From positions 682,001 to 746,000 of the forward strand of contig JAYJMM010000106.1 of NCBI GenBank assembly GCA_037349105.1: a stretch of 64,000 bases of DNA. Reading direction: 5' to 3'. The position numbers were made by a program, and so were the translations under genes. Every line of letters begins with the position of its first letter. The first letter of the stretch is position 1. This document shows, one piece after another, positions 39,801 through 48,267 of the stretch. This DNA is from Limnomonas spitsbergensis (taxonomy: Eukaryota > Chlorophyta > Chlorophyceae > Chlamydomonadales). The notes beneath the pieces were generated by a model. That model did not search any database. It saw only the letters and a program-made list of their open reading frames with translations, and was not told where the DNA came from.

Positions 39801-42800
39801 GGGGCTGCTGGACGAACCCTGTTTTTTTTCATTATTATTTCATCTCTGCTCAAGGCCTGTACCCTCAAGGCCTATACCCTTGCTCCCTCCTCTGCCCCCC
39901 TCTGCAGCTCTGGCTCGCTCCCCTAGCCCCTGTTGTTCTCCACCATCATTCAATCACTGCACAATCCAGGGGGATGGGTGCAACCTGCACTTCCGGGGTG
40001 GGGAACTCCCTGGAACCACTAGTTGCCCCCCCACCCCTGGTCCAATCCCTTCCCTTGCTCCGTTCTCTGCCCTCTGATCCCGCCTTCTCGTCACCTCCCA
40101 CGGCAGTGGGTTGCCCAAAACCTTTTAACCCTTGCCCTGCGTTGCTACCAGAGTGCTACCCTGATCTCTACAGCCTGGCCCTCTGTCAACACCCTTGGGC
40201 TTTCAACCCTAAAACCTGGCCATACACTGCGAGTGTGTTGTCCGGATCCCCATGCCATCGCCCTTGGTAATTGCTTCCCTGACCCCTGAAGCCTTGCCCT
40301 CCTCAACCACCAGTTTTGTATCCAACCCTCACCTCTAAACCTCATCCACCAGCTTTTTATTTAAACCTACACCCTTGCTCTCAATAGCTGCGAGTGCCTT
40401 GCCCTGGTCCCCAACCCCTTAGTAACAGGCAGTGGGTTGCCCTTGGCACTAAACCCTTAACCCTTGCCCTTAATTACTATCGGTGCCCTGCCCTGAACCC
40501 TAATATGTTGCCCTCTTCACCCACCAGTGTGTGTTTAAACCCTTTACCCTTGATAACATCCGGTGCGTTGCCCTAATCCCCAACCCCTCGCCCTTCCGCA
40601 CCCGCCAGTGCACTGCCCAGGACCTGGCGCAGCGCTTTGCCTCGTGCCCCGCCATCAAAGACTCGCCGCGCTTCTCCCGCCCCCGCCCTGGCGGAGAGGG
40701 TGCGCTGACAGGGTTCGATGTGCAGCACTACGCCGGCCCTGTCTCGTACCGCACAGACAACCTGATGTCTAAGAACAAGGAGCAGATGGCCAGGGAGCAG
40801 AAAGGTGGGATGGTAGGCAGGTTTGGGGGTTGGAGCAATGGTAGACATTGGGGGTTGGGAGTTGGAGGTTGGAGCGATGGTAGACATTGGGGGTTGGAAG
40901 TTGGAAGTTGGAGGTTGGAGCAATGGTAGACATGCTGCACTATGCGGGGGGGGGGGTATGCCGGATGGTAGACGGGTTTGGGGGTTGGAGTGATGGAACA
41001 CATGCTGCATTCTGCGGAATCTGCCTCTAACCGACTCCAACCGCACAACCTGATGAGGGGAATTGCATGCTGGGATTAGGTTTTTGGGCTAAGGGCCCCA
41101 TGAAGGTCCTGGATGAACCCTAAACCCTAAACCTGGGATTAGGGTTTGGGGCTAAGGGTCCCATGAAGGTCTTGGATCAAATACTGGCGCATCTGAAGGT
41201 CCTGGATCCAAGAAGAAGATCATTTAGGGCCTAGTATTTATTTTATTGGGTACCGGACCACCTTTGCTGGGCCGCCCCGAGGCCACCCCTGGGCTGATGT
41301 ATACCTAACCTGGACCGGCCTTCGGCCGGTGGCCCAAGCAGCAGGGCTGGTCAAACCAGGGGCTTGTGGCTGGGGGCCACAGCGTAGCTGAACTGTAGCT
41401 GATAGTGGTATACCGCTCCTAAAAAAGAACGTATGTAGGCACAGATGGCCAGGCAGCAGGGCGGTATGTGGAGGAGGAGGGCAGATTGCGTTCAGGGGTC
41501 AGGGCAACGTCAGGGCCAGGGTTCCCTAGGAAGGTCCTCGTTCGAAGAAAAAGAAGCTGACAGCCAGGAAGTAGGGAGGTGCCTTGGCTGAGAGGTTGGG
41601 GTTTCGAGGCTAGGGGTTTCCCATGCAGGTTCTGGTTCGGAAATGAAGAAGCAGATGGATGAGGAGGAAAGCTGATAGAGAGCCTACGCCATCGCCCGAG
41701 ACGATAGAAAGAGTTCTCACGCCGAGGGCCTCTGCAAAACGTCTGAAACGTAACAAGCGAGCGTGCATCGGTTGGGTGTGCCACCATGCACCCCATGGGC
41801 CTAGTTGGCAAGGCATCAGATCTCATCGCCCAGATCGGAATTTCTGGAATGCTGGCTGGACATCAGGATGATCAGTGGCACGAGACATCATTGAAAGCTC
41901 ACAAAACAACGCCGCGGAAATGTCAGGAATACCTGAACGTGCGTTCTAGTTCAGACCGTCACCCTGAGCCCCCCATGTGGGCACAGGCATGGCAAGGGCT
42001 ATCTCATGGTCCTAATAGGGATGACTGAAAAAACGTTAAGATATGCAACCCATCGCACGAGACGTCATTACACATTCGCAAACTAGGTCCTGAAATTGTT
42101 AAAGCATGCGGTATACTGTTCAGCAGCACATGATGTCGTGTGTTTACGAAAATATATGCATTAGCAGTTTGAATTAAAAATAGCTTTTTGATGGTTTATC
42201 TCCCACCTGCTGTGGCGCCTGTCGTGCAGTCCTGCTCGTTCTGATAGTTGACTCACAGACCCAGCATACTTGTGAAACCTTTTAAACTGTTCCTGAACCC
42301 TTATAAACTGTTCCTCGACCCTGTTCTTGGACCCTTCCAAAGTGTTCCTGAATCCTGTTCCTGAAACCCTTTAAAAGTGTTCCTGAACCCTGTTCCAGAA
42401 AAAAACTTTACAACTGTTCCTCGACCCTTCAAAACGGTTCCTGAACCCTTTAAAAACGGTTTCTGAACCCTGTTCCTGAACCCTTTAAGCTGTTCCTGAA
42501 TCCTTGAATACTGTTCCTGAACTCTGTTCCTGAACCTTTAAAAACTGTTCGTGAACCCTTCAAGCTGTTCCTGAAAGGACCCCTGTTGGCCCCATCAGCT
42601 CCGAAGGCCCCCCATCCTGTTCCTCCTGCCTCAAAACGCTCAACCCTGAACCCTTCACGCTCAAACCCTCAAACGTTTCACCCTCAAACCCTAACCTCCC
42701 AAACCTTGAACCCCCTTCTTGCACAGAGCTCCTTGCTGGCTCATCCGTGGCTCTTATCCACTCCCTGTTTGCACCGGAAGACCTTCCCGCTCCTCTCAGC

Positions 42801-45800
42801 CTGCAGCAGGACATGGCCGGGATTGTCGACGATGCAGGACCTGTCCTGCCGTGGCTGGCCTCCGTCGCCGCCCCTCGCCTGCCCTGCAGCAGCAGCACAG
42901 GCAGCTTCTCCCCGCCGACTGGCTCCTGCGCCACTGCTGAGGCCTGCCAGGTCCGTCAAGCCAGCATCGGCCGCGGGGGCGACGCCGATAGTGAGCCGGC
43001 GCAGGCAGGGAGCTGCAGCGGGGTCAGGAGTGGGAGCGGGGCGCCCGCCGACGCGGCGGGCGCGCGGCGCGCGACGCCGAGCTGCTCGGGCGGCAGAAAG
43101 CCTGGCCCGGCGACGGCGACCGGCAGTGTGGTGTTCCAGTTCCGGCGGCAGCTGGCGGAGCTGATGGCGCAGCTGGCAGCGATGCAGCCGCATTACGTGC
43201 GCTGCATCAAGCCCAATGCGGAGGGCCAGGCGGCCTGCTTTGATCAGGCGTACGTCATGCAGCAGTTGAAGTGTGGCGGTGTCATGGAGGCCGTCAGGAT
43301 CAGCTGTGCAGGTGGGTTCAGGAGGGTTTACGTCTCAAGGCCCTGGACCACGACTCGAGGGTTGAGGGTTAAGGCAATCAAGCAGAATCAGCCTTGCAAA
43401 TGGTTTCATTACAGTCTAGGCCCTAGACCCTGACTCAAGGATTCAGGGTGTAAGCCAGCTGTCAATACTTCATATCAGCTGTGCAGGTGGGCTGGTAAGG
43501 GTTTAGGGGTCAGGCTATGCAAACGGCGCTTTTGCCGAAACCCTCAACCCTTCTTATTTCACGCAGGGTTGACACCCCCTGGTTCACACCTTGGGTTTCG
43601 CCCTGGTGTTCAAATCGTCAACAAGGTCAACCTCTGTAATGGTGTTTTTGGTATGGTAACGTCGTGGACGTAGCCTCGGCCCATGCCGCACTGTTTCCTT
43701 AACCCTCACACGCCCCTGCGGGGCGTACTTTCTTTCTTTCTATTTCCACGGATTTTTTTCTTTCTTCTTCTTTTTATCACCCGTCTGTCCCCCCTTTCTG
43801 TAAGTCAGGACGTTGTATTTTTTATTCTGCCCCCCCTGTCGCTCCTGCCTGCAGGCTTTGCGTACAAGCGCCCCTACTCGGCCTTCCTTGAATACTTCTG
43901 GCCGTTGTGCCCCAAGTCCGTGAACTCCTGGAGGCGGTCCATCCAGGCAGCAGCAGCAACAGCAGCACGGCAGCCGGACCAGGAGGGACGGAGCAGCGCC
44001 CCGCCCGCCGCTGCCTCTGCAGAAGCTGCAGCGGCGGCGGCAGGCGGCGACGCGCACCGCCAGCTGGCCCAGGCGGCCGCCCGCTCCATCCTGAAATCGC
44101 TGAACCCAGCACCGGGCTCCTTCCAGCTGGGGACCACTAAGATGTTCCTCAAGGGCCACCTGGCGGCCATGCTGGATCAAAGGTGGGCTGGCAGGACAAG
44201 AGGTGGGCTGTAAGAGGTGGGCTGCCTGGATAAGTGGTGGACTGGCTGGATAAGAGGAGGGCCATACTAGATAGGTGGTGGATCGGCTGGATGATTGGTG
44301 AACCATAGCAGGCAAGTGGTGGGCCATGCTATACAAGTGGTGGGCCGGGCTAGACAAGTGGTGGGCCGGATGTTCATGACAGGTACTGCCTGCGGAGTGT
44401 ATATTCCTTTTATCTCCATGTAGCCATGGGCAGCAGCGTGTGCCAGACGTGGTGGTACCGGCAGCACATGTACAGCATAGATCTGAACCCTGGGGGCATA
44501 GATCTGCACACTGTCAGTATAAATCTGAACCCTGTCAGCATAGATCTGAACACTGTCAGCATGGATCTTAACCCTGTCAGCATATATATGAACCCTGGGG
44601 TCATGAGACCTGCTGCTCACGAGCCGTGTTACTCATGCCACTCTTATATGAACCATGTTGTTGATGTCACTCTGATTGTAACTCTGGCTTCCTGAGCCCT
44701 GCTGCCGATGTCACAAAAATACAAACCATGCACCACTGACGTCACACTACCGGATGAAACCTGGTGACAATGTCACACTTATATGAACCCTGTTGCTGAT
44801 GTCACACTAACCTGAACCCTGCTGCTGGCGTCATCAGGCGCACGGCAAGGCTATCCGTTGCGGCAACATCCATTCAGGCGGCATTCCGCTGCTGGCGGGG
44901 GCGCACTGCTTTTCTGGCCATGAGAGCGGCAGCGGTACGGCTGCAGGCTGCGGCTCGCGGCATGCTGGCGCGGAGGGAGGCGTGGAGGCTGCGACAGCTG
45001 CAGGCGGCCCTGACTATTCAGGTGGGGGGCCTTGCATCATTCAAATTTGAAATTCAAGTTTAAATGGGAGGCGGCAGTGGAGCGCTGCCCTGACCATTCA
45101 GGTGGGGTGCCTTGTTGGCAAAAATGTGTCGGCAAAAAGCCTTGCGGGCTTTAAATTCGAAACAGAATTCGAATGGGGGGCAGCAGTTGCGCGTAGTCCT
45201 GGCCATTCTAACGGGTGCCTCGAGCCACATTTTGGCAGTACAGTCATCAGCGTACCTTGTGGATCTTAAATTCGAATTCGATTGTGATTGTGATACCACA
45301 GTACAGTATGCACGCATGACCCCAACTCTACCTGCTGATGCTCATGCCAGGCTGCATGGCGCTGCATTAGCGCGCGTCGGGCGTTGTTGGAGGCGCGGCA
45401 GGCAGCCACTACCATGCAGGCTGCATGGCGGGCGCTGGCGGGCCGTCGCGCCGTCGAGGGGGAGCTGCGGGCTAGAGCGGCCGCCCGCCTGCAAGCCGCT
45501 TGGCGGGCCAAGGCGGGCAGAGCTGCGTTGGCTGCCGAGCTGGTTAAGCACCGCGCGGCGGCGGTAGTTCAGCGAGCGTGGCGGGCTGGGCGGCAGGGGG
45601 ACCGTCTGAGGCGCGCGTTCCGCAGTGTCGTCTTGCTCGCAATGGCTGCGGGGCGGGCCGCGACAGTCATGCAAGCAGCATGGAGGGCCAAGGTGGGTAG
45701 TACCGGGGGGGGGATAAGCCATGAGGGATGGATCCGCCAGATGTCAGGGCTTGGTCCATTGTCGATGGGATTCCCTTTATCAAACCGAAACCTGGTAGTG

Positions 45801-46719
45801 CCTGTTATGATTAACGGAGGACTGGGAGGAGAAGGGGTGGGAGGTGAGGAGGGAGGAGGACTGGGAGGAGAAGGGGTAGGGGGTGGGGTAGGAGGAGGAC
45901 TGGTTGGAGATGATACTGCACGCTATGTGTCAGACTGCCCTGCTGCTTCTCACCTTGTGTCCTGATCGATGCTTTGCACACCATGATGTCTGCGTTCGTC
46001 CCCCGTTGTTATCCCAGGATGCCCGGCGGCTGCTGGTCACTCGACGCGCCCAGGAGAGCCGCAACCGCTTCCAAGCGCGAATACAGATGTTCCAAGGGCA
46101 GCAAGGGCAGGGCGGCAGCGGGCGCACTAGTGCGGCCAGGCCAGGCCCCATCGGCCAGGCACCGCCTCCCACGTATGCTCTCCCCACCCAGCATCAGCAG
46201 GTGCCCCGGCGCTGGCCCCCTGTCGCCCTGTCGAGCGGCAATGCAGCAACGGGGAGGAAAGCCGGCAGAGCTTTGGACGGGCCTGAAGCCGGGGAGCACG
46301 CCAGTGGAGCCAGCGACGGCGGCAGCAGCACGCCGGACGCATCGTCTTCGTGTGGGCGGCCAGCTTCCCCCGTGTCTGTGCTCCGGATGGACCGTGACGT
46401 CATCCTGGCGAGAGGCGGCACCCGCTCGGAACCCCCTCCTGGGCAAGGCCTCCCGCGTGGTTACTGCCGCGCCGCCAGCGTGGGCATCCGGGAAAGGACG
46501 CCGGAGCTTGCTGGGCGCTCCGGCGCGGGCGCTCGGTTCTCTGAAGGGGGAGCTGGCGGCAGCTGTACGAAGGCCGATGCCGAGGATGGGGTTCCCCCCG
46601 AGGCATCTGCAGCTCGGAGCGAGCGCCTGGCTGCCCTCGGGGATTTCAAGCTGAGCCCGTTGCTGCAGATGTGGCAGGCTCGATTGGCGCCTCCCGAGGT
46701 GGGTCTCTGCGGGGGCTAG
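21700..46719 (+). CDS. Unconventional myosin heavy chain, 19 exons
   Basis: Nineteen exons join without frame break to about 1,334 codons. Order: SH3-like N-terminal domain (about 1-66), motor (67-925), seven IQ-type light-chain sites (about 930-1110) and a Gly/Ser/Ala/Pro-rich tail to 1334. Visible motor motifs: P-loop GESGAGKTE (163-171), switch I NNNSSRFG (229-236), switch [10 protein letters not shown] (476-483), actin-interface [10 protein letters not shown] (about 776-785). It should be an ATP-driven actin motor moving cargo in the cytoplasm. Layout resembles plant/algal myosins (class XI or VIII), but no coiled coil or dilute (DIL) cargo domain is found downstream, and the loop 2 region is long (about 110 residues between SLFAPEDLP and the helix before the actin interface). 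Introns 4, 6, 8, 9, 10, 12, 13, 16 and 17 contain tandem repeats, most with exon-edge copies. The tail end is uncertain: a donor-like GT precedes the stop by 20 bp. Confidence 0.9.
22279..22365 (+). CDS. Myosin exon 2
   Basis: 29 codons, [20 protein letters not shown] then YGSRKIYTA: the start of the motor (DDLT-L-YLHEP-VL). Acceptor gcccag, donor gtaagc. Confidence 0.92.
22715..22798 (+). CDS. Myosin exon 3
   Basis: 28 codons, [20 protein letters not shown] and on. The SILVA-NPF motif contacts the nucleotide pocket. Donor gtgcga, acceptor gccag. Confidence 0.93.
23605..23715 (+). CDS. Myosin exon 4
   Basis: 37 codons with [18 protein letters not shown] and GQAIL, directly before the P-loop. 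A Gly/Ser-rich start ([11 protein letters not shown]) replaces the usual short linker. Donor gtgagc. Confidence 0.9.
23735..24450 (+). repeat. 33-bp satellite, about 21 units, in myosin intron 4
   Basis: Unit of 33 bp with core 'gtgattcagctacatcacgg'. Units alternate between 'gctgtcatt' and 'gctgttatt' in a C-C-T pattern, giving a 99-bp higher-order period. The unit is made of the end motif of the dispersed CAGCTACA family. 11-codon periodicity leaves long ORFs open on both strands, which I do not call genes. Confidence 0.95.
24585..25445 (+). repeat. About 143-bp tandem repeat in myosin intron 4
   Basis: Around six units built of 'agggttgagggttgaggt' blocks and 'ccaaccatcctggtgtggct'. Spacing of the latter is 143-144 bp in the middle of the array. 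GGGTTGA is a heptamer close to the plant telomere repeat. Confidence 0.9.
25446..26108 (+). repeat. Rest of myosin intron 4: short degenerate repeats
   Basis: Repeats of 'ctggcacaggcgactggcaa' (25650-25760), then C-rich 'gacccctgcccgaccc' repeats (25930-26090). 'tttcctccctctcgtctgcc' at 25889 is also found in the P-loop duplication below. Confidence 0.6.
26109..26214 (+). repeat. Upstream duplicate of the myosin P-loop exon start
   Basis: A 106-bp tandem copy of acceptor plus exon 5 start. It reads [17 protein letters not shown], identical to exon 5, after a good acceptor (ttcctgcag). It then runs into intron-like sequence with an in-frame TAG (26178-26180) and no strong donor. Using this copy would truncate the protein, so it is a decoy or regulatory (poison) exon rather than a coding exon. 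Confidence 0.9.
26215..26440 (+). CDS. Myosin exon 5 (P-loop and switch I)
   Basis: Contains [11 protein letters not shown], a Gly-rich acidic surface loop, and [19 protein letters not shown] then RFG. Both nucleotide-binding motifs are intact. Acceptor ctacag; donor gtgaga; ends phase 1. Confidence 0.93.
26993..27126 (+). CDS. Myosin exon 6
   Basis: Codes KYVEIRFG, a short loop, and [20 protein letters not shown] then ERSYHIFYQ, canonical motor core. Note the exon itself begins 'gtaagt', which mimics a donor right at the acceptor. Confidence 0.93.
27127..27527 (+). repeat. Myosin intron 6: about 100-bp repeats each with a decoy exon 7 acceptor
   Basis: Three tandem units each end in cg(c/g)(a/g)g followed by ctgtgtg, copying the acceptor and first codons (LCA) of exon 7 at 27235, 27334 and 27438. 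The true start is 27528. Two of the three keep the AG. Units also share 'cctggttccaatt(t/a)'. Confidence 0.9.
27528..27653 (+). CDS. Myosin exon 7
   Basis: 42 codons, [20 protein letters not shown] to [15 protein letters not shown] and GVDDA-E are standard motor motifs. Phase 0; donor gtaggt. Confidence 0.92.
27654..29092 (+). repeat. Myosin intron 7: several repeat blocks
   Basis: Holds about 40-bp units 'gatgactcgtaggatt...catgaggcg' (27657-27840), 'tctggccggtgtgct' C-rich units (27925-28175), two related blocks near 28570-28650 and 28935-29020 ('gggagccagtggactgaagg'), copies of a 'cctgcggggc' element also found at 43.7 and 47.0 kb, and a CAGCTACA-family copy (28770-28930). Confidence 0.75.
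29093..29155 (+). CDS. Myosin exon 8
   Basis: 21 codons, [20 protein letters not shown] then Q, fitting the AM-VVGI segment. Acceptor ctccag, donor gtaggt, phase 0. Confidence 0.88.
29295..29861 (+). repeat. Myosin intron 8: about seven degenerate copies of the exon 9 start
   Basis: Units of about 60-100 bp with 'tctagatcattgcgccatcc' / 'tgcacttgagcaacgt'. They repeat the acceptor and the codons for (V/I)[10 protein letters not shown] with decay. Several keep TAG or CAG before the copy, near 29314, 29373, 29567, 29722 and 29795. Confidence 0.85.
29862..29966 (+). CDS. Myosin exon 9
   Basis: 35 codons, [20 protein letters not shown] and on, the AAILHLGN motif of the motor. Acceptor tcatag, donor gtatgc. 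Confidence 0.92.
30211..30289 (+). CDS. Myosin exon 10
   Basis: 26 codons, [20 protein letters not shown] then QLHTTE, ending phase 1 before gtgaga. Matches the LLGV---LE--L-TR segment. Confidence 0.92.
30290..32075 (+). repeat. 179-bp tandem array, about ten units, each with a degenerate copy of myosin exon 10
   Basis: Period exactly 179 bp. Each unit contains 'cacccggcagctgcatac' and the donor 'agagggtgagac', copying the last part of exon 10 ([11 protein letters not shown] then donor). The upstream part of the copy is mutated. Units differ by only a few bases, so the array is young or homogenised. A unit near 31470-31530 and the last unit share private variants (ccttggtggcg; cgacagctg). 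Confidence 0.95.
32076..32759 (+). other. Intron 10 segment between arrays
   Basis: Unique-looking sequence with no gene seen. 'gggttgagggatccata' near 32195 also occurs at 29273 and 29530, so part of it is a repeat shared with intron 8. Two 'gagctgcatg(g/c)aaaaa' blocks lie near 32490-32560. Confidence 0.4.
32760..34820 (+). repeat. 41-bp satellite, about 50 units, in myosin intron 10
   Basis: Unit core 'gagtcacatcatcgtaccac'. Two variant units (attgtccc; cgtccc...tacgcc) recur at a 533-bp (13-unit) spacing (32861/33394/33927 and 33148/33681), then 12 units, showing a higher-order repeat. Not a CRISPR: there are no spacers. Confidence 0.95.
35069..35251. mobile_element. 183-bp MITE with 29-bp TIRs and TA target duplication
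   Basis: The ends ccgtagtcacggacgtg... (35069-35097) and the reverse complement of 35223-35251 match at 28 of 29 positions. Both sides are flanked by TA (35067-35068 and 35252-35253). The flanks rejoin to rebuild a local repeat unit ('gtata' + 'ccatcagagg') also seen intact at 35020, which shows the empty site. Short length, long TIRs and a TA duplication fit a Tc1/mariner-type MITE. No ORF inside. Confidence 0.88.
35300..35790 (+). repeat. Telomere-like tandem repeats in myosin intron 10
   Basis: About six units pairing 'cataaccaccggcttggcgg' with 'tttagggtttggggtttaaa'. They contain short TTTAGGG-type runs on both strands. Confidence 0.85.
35791..36028 (+). repeat. End of myosin intron 10 with exon 11 acceptor-like copies
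   Basis: Segments such as 'gtcgtcaccgcccgcctca', 'aggtgccctctcgcccgcct' and 'acgccatcaccgcctaac' resemble the true acceptor region 'caggtgccatcaccgccc'. They look like decayed copies. Confidence 0.55.
36029..36090 (+). CDS. Myosin exon 11
   Basis: Completes [20 protein letters not shown] then K. The AEESRNSL-K segment is standard. Acceptor ccccag, donor gtgagg. Confidence 0.88.
36150..36740 (+). repeat. Myosin intron 11 degenerate repeats
   Basis: About 55-bp units around 'ccagggtttagccctgcccc' (36190-36480), then blocks such as 'gaatggtggc' with 'ctggtctcag' (36550-36740). A partial copy of the exon 12 start ('ggtgctgtacgcc') occurs near 36637. Confidence 0.75.
36749..36807 (+). repeat. 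Duplicate of the first part of myosin exon 12
   Basis: Reads [19 protein letters not shown] like the true exon, 170 bp further downstream, and is followed by gtgacg, a plausible donor. The acceptor context (tcaag) is weaker than that of the true exon (gacag). Confidence 0.88.
36919..37182 (+). CDS. Myosin exon 12 (switch II)
   Basis: 88 codons: [19 protein letters not shown], an acidic/Arg-Gly insert of about 25 residues, then [18 protein letters not shown] and [12 protein letters not shown]. Switch II DIYGFE is intact. Donor gtgggg, phase 0. Confidence 0.94.
37183..37394 (+). repeat. Copies of the myosin exon 12 3' end
   Basis: 'gagcaggtggggactgagtg' is repeated. Further on 'gagaagctgcagcagcaatt' with 'gttgtcaagggggggcag' is a degraded copy of the exon end (KLQQHF...VFKWEQ). 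Amplification of the 5' splice-site region. Confidence 0.8.
37395..39198 (+). repeat. 36-bp satellite, about 50 units, in myosin intron 12
   Basis: Unit 'gggtttagggttacagtgtg' + 'ggtggggcatacagat'. It includes a telomere-like TTTAGGG. 36 bp equals 12 codons, so several frames on both strands stay open (12-residue periods such as [12 protein letters not shown], or [12 protein letters not shown] on the other strand). These are satellite artefacts. Confidence 0.95.
39355..39602 (+). repeat. Two decoy copies of the myosin exon 13 acceptor
   Basis: 'ggcagagtatgtg' follows an acceptor-like segment at about 39360 and 39473 before the true start at 39603. The second copy reads on into 'gcgcaagggcatgaagtggc', a decayed version of the exon's first 45 bp. 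Confidence 0.88.
39603..39731 (+). CDS. Myosin exon 13
   Basis: 43 codons, [20 protein letters not shown] and [22 protein letters not shown] is diagnostic. Acceptor caacag, donor gtgagg. Confidence 0.94.
39732..40608 (+). repeat. Myosin intron 13 with decayed exon 14 acceptor copies
   Basis: Several 'cagtgggttgccc', 'cggtgccctgccctga' and 'cggtgcgttgcccta' segments resemble the true acceptor region 'cagtgcactgccca', mixed with 'aacccttgccct' runs. A partial duplicate of the exon 13 end ('ctgattgaggggaagatggg') lies at 39784. Confidence 0.65.
40609..40804 (+). CDS. Myosin exon 14
   Basis: 65 codons, [50 protein letters not shown], ending phase 1. F-V-HYAG-V-Y is canonical. Acceptor cgccag, donor gtggga. 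Confidence 0.9.
40805..42726 (+). repeat. Myosin intron 14: repeats and one dispersed element
   Basis: Begins with 'gggggttggagcaatggtag' units (40810-40990). A minus-oriented CAGCTACA-family copy lies at about 41250-41410. 41450-42250 is mostly unique with no gene seen. 42270-42720 is a degenerate 'ttcctgaaccctgttcctga' array that grades into 'ccctcaaaccctaacc'. Confidence 0.7.
42727..43311 (+). CDS. Myosin exon 15 (loop 2, actin interface)
   Basis: 195 codons: [16 protein letters not shown], a long Ala/Gly/Ser-rich loop, then [16 protein letters not shown] and [31 protein letters not shown]. The loop between residues about 640 and 745 is much longer than usual for loop 2. Ends phase 1. Confidence 0.92.
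43312..43854 (+). repeat. Myosin intron 15 with a copy of the exon 15 donor
   Basis: 'atcagctgtgcaggtggg' recurs near 43474-43492, duplicating the exon end and 5' splice site. 43676-43750 holds an element ('ccgcactgtttccttaaccc') also present at 28.4 and 47.0 kb. Confidence 0.75.
43855..44182 (+). CDS. Myosin exon 16 (converter)
   Basis: Starts [20 protein letters not shown], then an Ala/Gln-rich insert, and ends [20 protein letters not shown] then DQR. FAYKR and the converter GTTK-F are canonical. Ends phase 2. Confidence 0.92.
44183..44370 (+). repeat. Tandem copies of the myosin exon 16 donor
   Basis: Units of about 25-35 bp ('ggtgggctggcaggacaaga', 'ggtgggctgcctggataag') start at the 5' splice site itself, so the donor GT is repeated about seven times. 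Confidence 0.8.
44455..44837 (+). repeat. Myosin intron 16 short repeats
   Basis: 27-bp units 'catagatctgaaccctgtca' (44475-44600), then 'atgtcacac(t)...gaaccctgctgctg' blocks up to the acceptor, one of which ends in the true acceptor 'gtcatcag'. Confidence 0.75.
44838..45021 (+). CDS. Myosin exon 17 (IQ motifs 1-2)
   Basis: [16 protein letters not shown] and [17 protein letters not shown] are IQ motifs. The exon ends inside the third (ALTIQ). Donor gtgggg. Confidence 0.9.
45022..45350 (+). repeat. Myosin intron 17: two copies of the exon 17 end
   Basis: 'gccctgaccattcaggtggg' near 45088 and the weaker 'tcctggccattctaacgggt' near 45201 repeat the exon end ('ccctgactattcag') and donor. About 110-bp units also share 'aaattcgaa(at)'. 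Confidence 0.85.
45351..45692 (+). CDS. Myosin exon 18 (IQ motifs 3-7)
   Basis: 114 codons with [62 protein letters not shown] and the start of a seventh (VMQAAWRAK). Each is a light-chain/calmodulin binding site. Phase 0. Confidence 0.9.
45693..46017 (+). other. Myosin intron 18
   Basis: 325 bp with a 'ggaggactgggaggagaagg' G-rich repeat at 45818-45905. It has the usual gtgggt donor and cccag acceptor. Confidence 0.7.
46018..46719 (+). CDS. Myosin exon 19 (tail)
   Basis: Begins [19 protein letters not shown] (end of IQ 7 and a short charged helix), then Gly/Ser/Ala/Pro-rich sequence, ending [17 protein letters not shown] then VGLCGG and TAG. No coiled coil or DIL domain is visible. A GT right after RLAPPE (gtgggt) could splice to an unseen further exon. 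Confidence 0.75.
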   Translation, partial: DARRLLVTRRAQESRNRFQARIQMFQGQQGQGGSGRTSAARPGPIGQAPPPTYALPTQHQQVPRRWPPVALSSGNAATGRKAGRALDGPEAGEHASGASDGGSSTPDASSSCGRPASPVSVLRMDRDVILARGGTRSEPPPGQGLPRGYCRAASVGIRERTPELAGRSGAGARFSEGGAGGSCTKADAEDGVPPEASAARSERLAALGDFKLSPLLQMWQARLAPPEVGLCGG

Positions 46720-48267
46720 GGTGGGGGAGGTATTGTTGACTCTTTTAAACTGGAGCAGTTTCTGCTTGGTGCCCGGCGGGCAGCTTCACTGGAAATCTGG
46801 AAAGCCTGCTGTTGATGGAGCATGCGTTCAAGATCTAGGGCTTGACCCTGAACCCTGAACCCTGAACCCTTAACTACAGTGAAATTGAGGACCTGGAGTG
46901 TTTCCAGTCTGCACAGCATACGAGGCTCTTGCTGCAACCAGGCTGCTGGATGCCGGGCCAGTCGAGCTTTGCACCACAAATATGATTCTGACTGACGGAT
47001 GGTCACGGCGCGGCCCATGCCGCGTTGTTTCCTTAACCCTCACGCCCCTGCGCGGCGTAGTTTTCTTCCCTTCCTCCTTTCTTTAGGCCGGTCGAGCTGT
47101 GCACCATGATGATATGATTCTGACGGATGGCCTGACTTGACTCTCTATGGATGTCCAGAAACCCTAAACCCCCAACCCTAAACTTTGACCCTTTATGGAT
47201 ACGCAGAAACCCGCACTCATCACCGCGACGAGGAGAGCCACAGCACCTCCCGGCGGGCTCACGATATGAGGAGTGCTATACCTCCAGGCAGATACCTTGC
47301 AGTCGGGCGTTGCAAGTTTTTTTGAATGTAGGATAGATACGGGTGTTACAAATAGCAGTTAGATATTTTCATTCGTGGACGTTATTTTTTGTGATCAGGG
47401 TGAATGTTCGTAACAACACTGCAGGTGTTATGTTGCAATGCCGCATCCCCGCAGCCCTGGCATCAGCAGTTTTCTTATCAGGCTTCTGAATTTATAATAG
47501 CACCTTTAGCGTGTTGCGTGTTGCGTTTTTTCAGTCCAGCGGGGCATATCGCCTTTATACTTAGGACAATTGCCCGGAAACTGGTTAGAGCTCAAAATAA
47601 ACAATTTGCAAACCCCCCGGGCACGCAACTATCACACAACCACAGACGTGTAACAGTCCCTCTGGCGTCCATTATAATGTCTAAATGCTTGAATCTAGGT
47701 TCTGTAATCTGTCGCACGTGGCCGATCTAAGTTGTGAGGCCAGTGCAGAGATTACACCCTTGTTCTTCACTACCATGAGGCGATCATTCCTGCGCCAGAG
47801 ATTACTAATTGTATGCCCTAATGGAATGCGAACCTTTTCAATTTCACAGGCCCACCTCGTCAGCGATTCCTTGGCCCCCTTGGGACTCCTTTCAAAAACA
47901 GAATAGCCTTCTACCAAACACTCAACGTACAAGTAATAGCGAGTCATGCACCTGAACTTTTCTGGTTTGGAAATCCAATGCGTTCAAGTACACAATCAGC
48001 CAGACTACATCACTGAGTAGGACGTCCACATGACGGCAACCGTAATCGATATCAAATTATCAGCACTACCTAATGTGTTCAGGTGTCTAAACTGCAGTTC
48101 CACAAACTTCGAGTTGAATTCATATAAAGAGGTACAGAACCGGTATCCATTACCCCGCTTTCAGTCAGCCTATTTAGAAGACAGAAGAAATTCACGACAC
48201 TAAATATGCATGACATGAGTTTTTCATAGCTTCTTGACGGGCGGAAAAACTCTGAATTAATAGTTGC
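46720..48267. other. Intergenic stretch downstream of the myosin gene
   Basis: No gene supported. Short 'ccctgaaccctgaaccc' runs at 46845, a copy of the 'ccgcactgttt / gcgttgtttccttaaccct' element at 47006-47060, 'aaaccctaaacccccaaccc' at 47160, and otherwise unique sequence. Confidence 0.5.
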
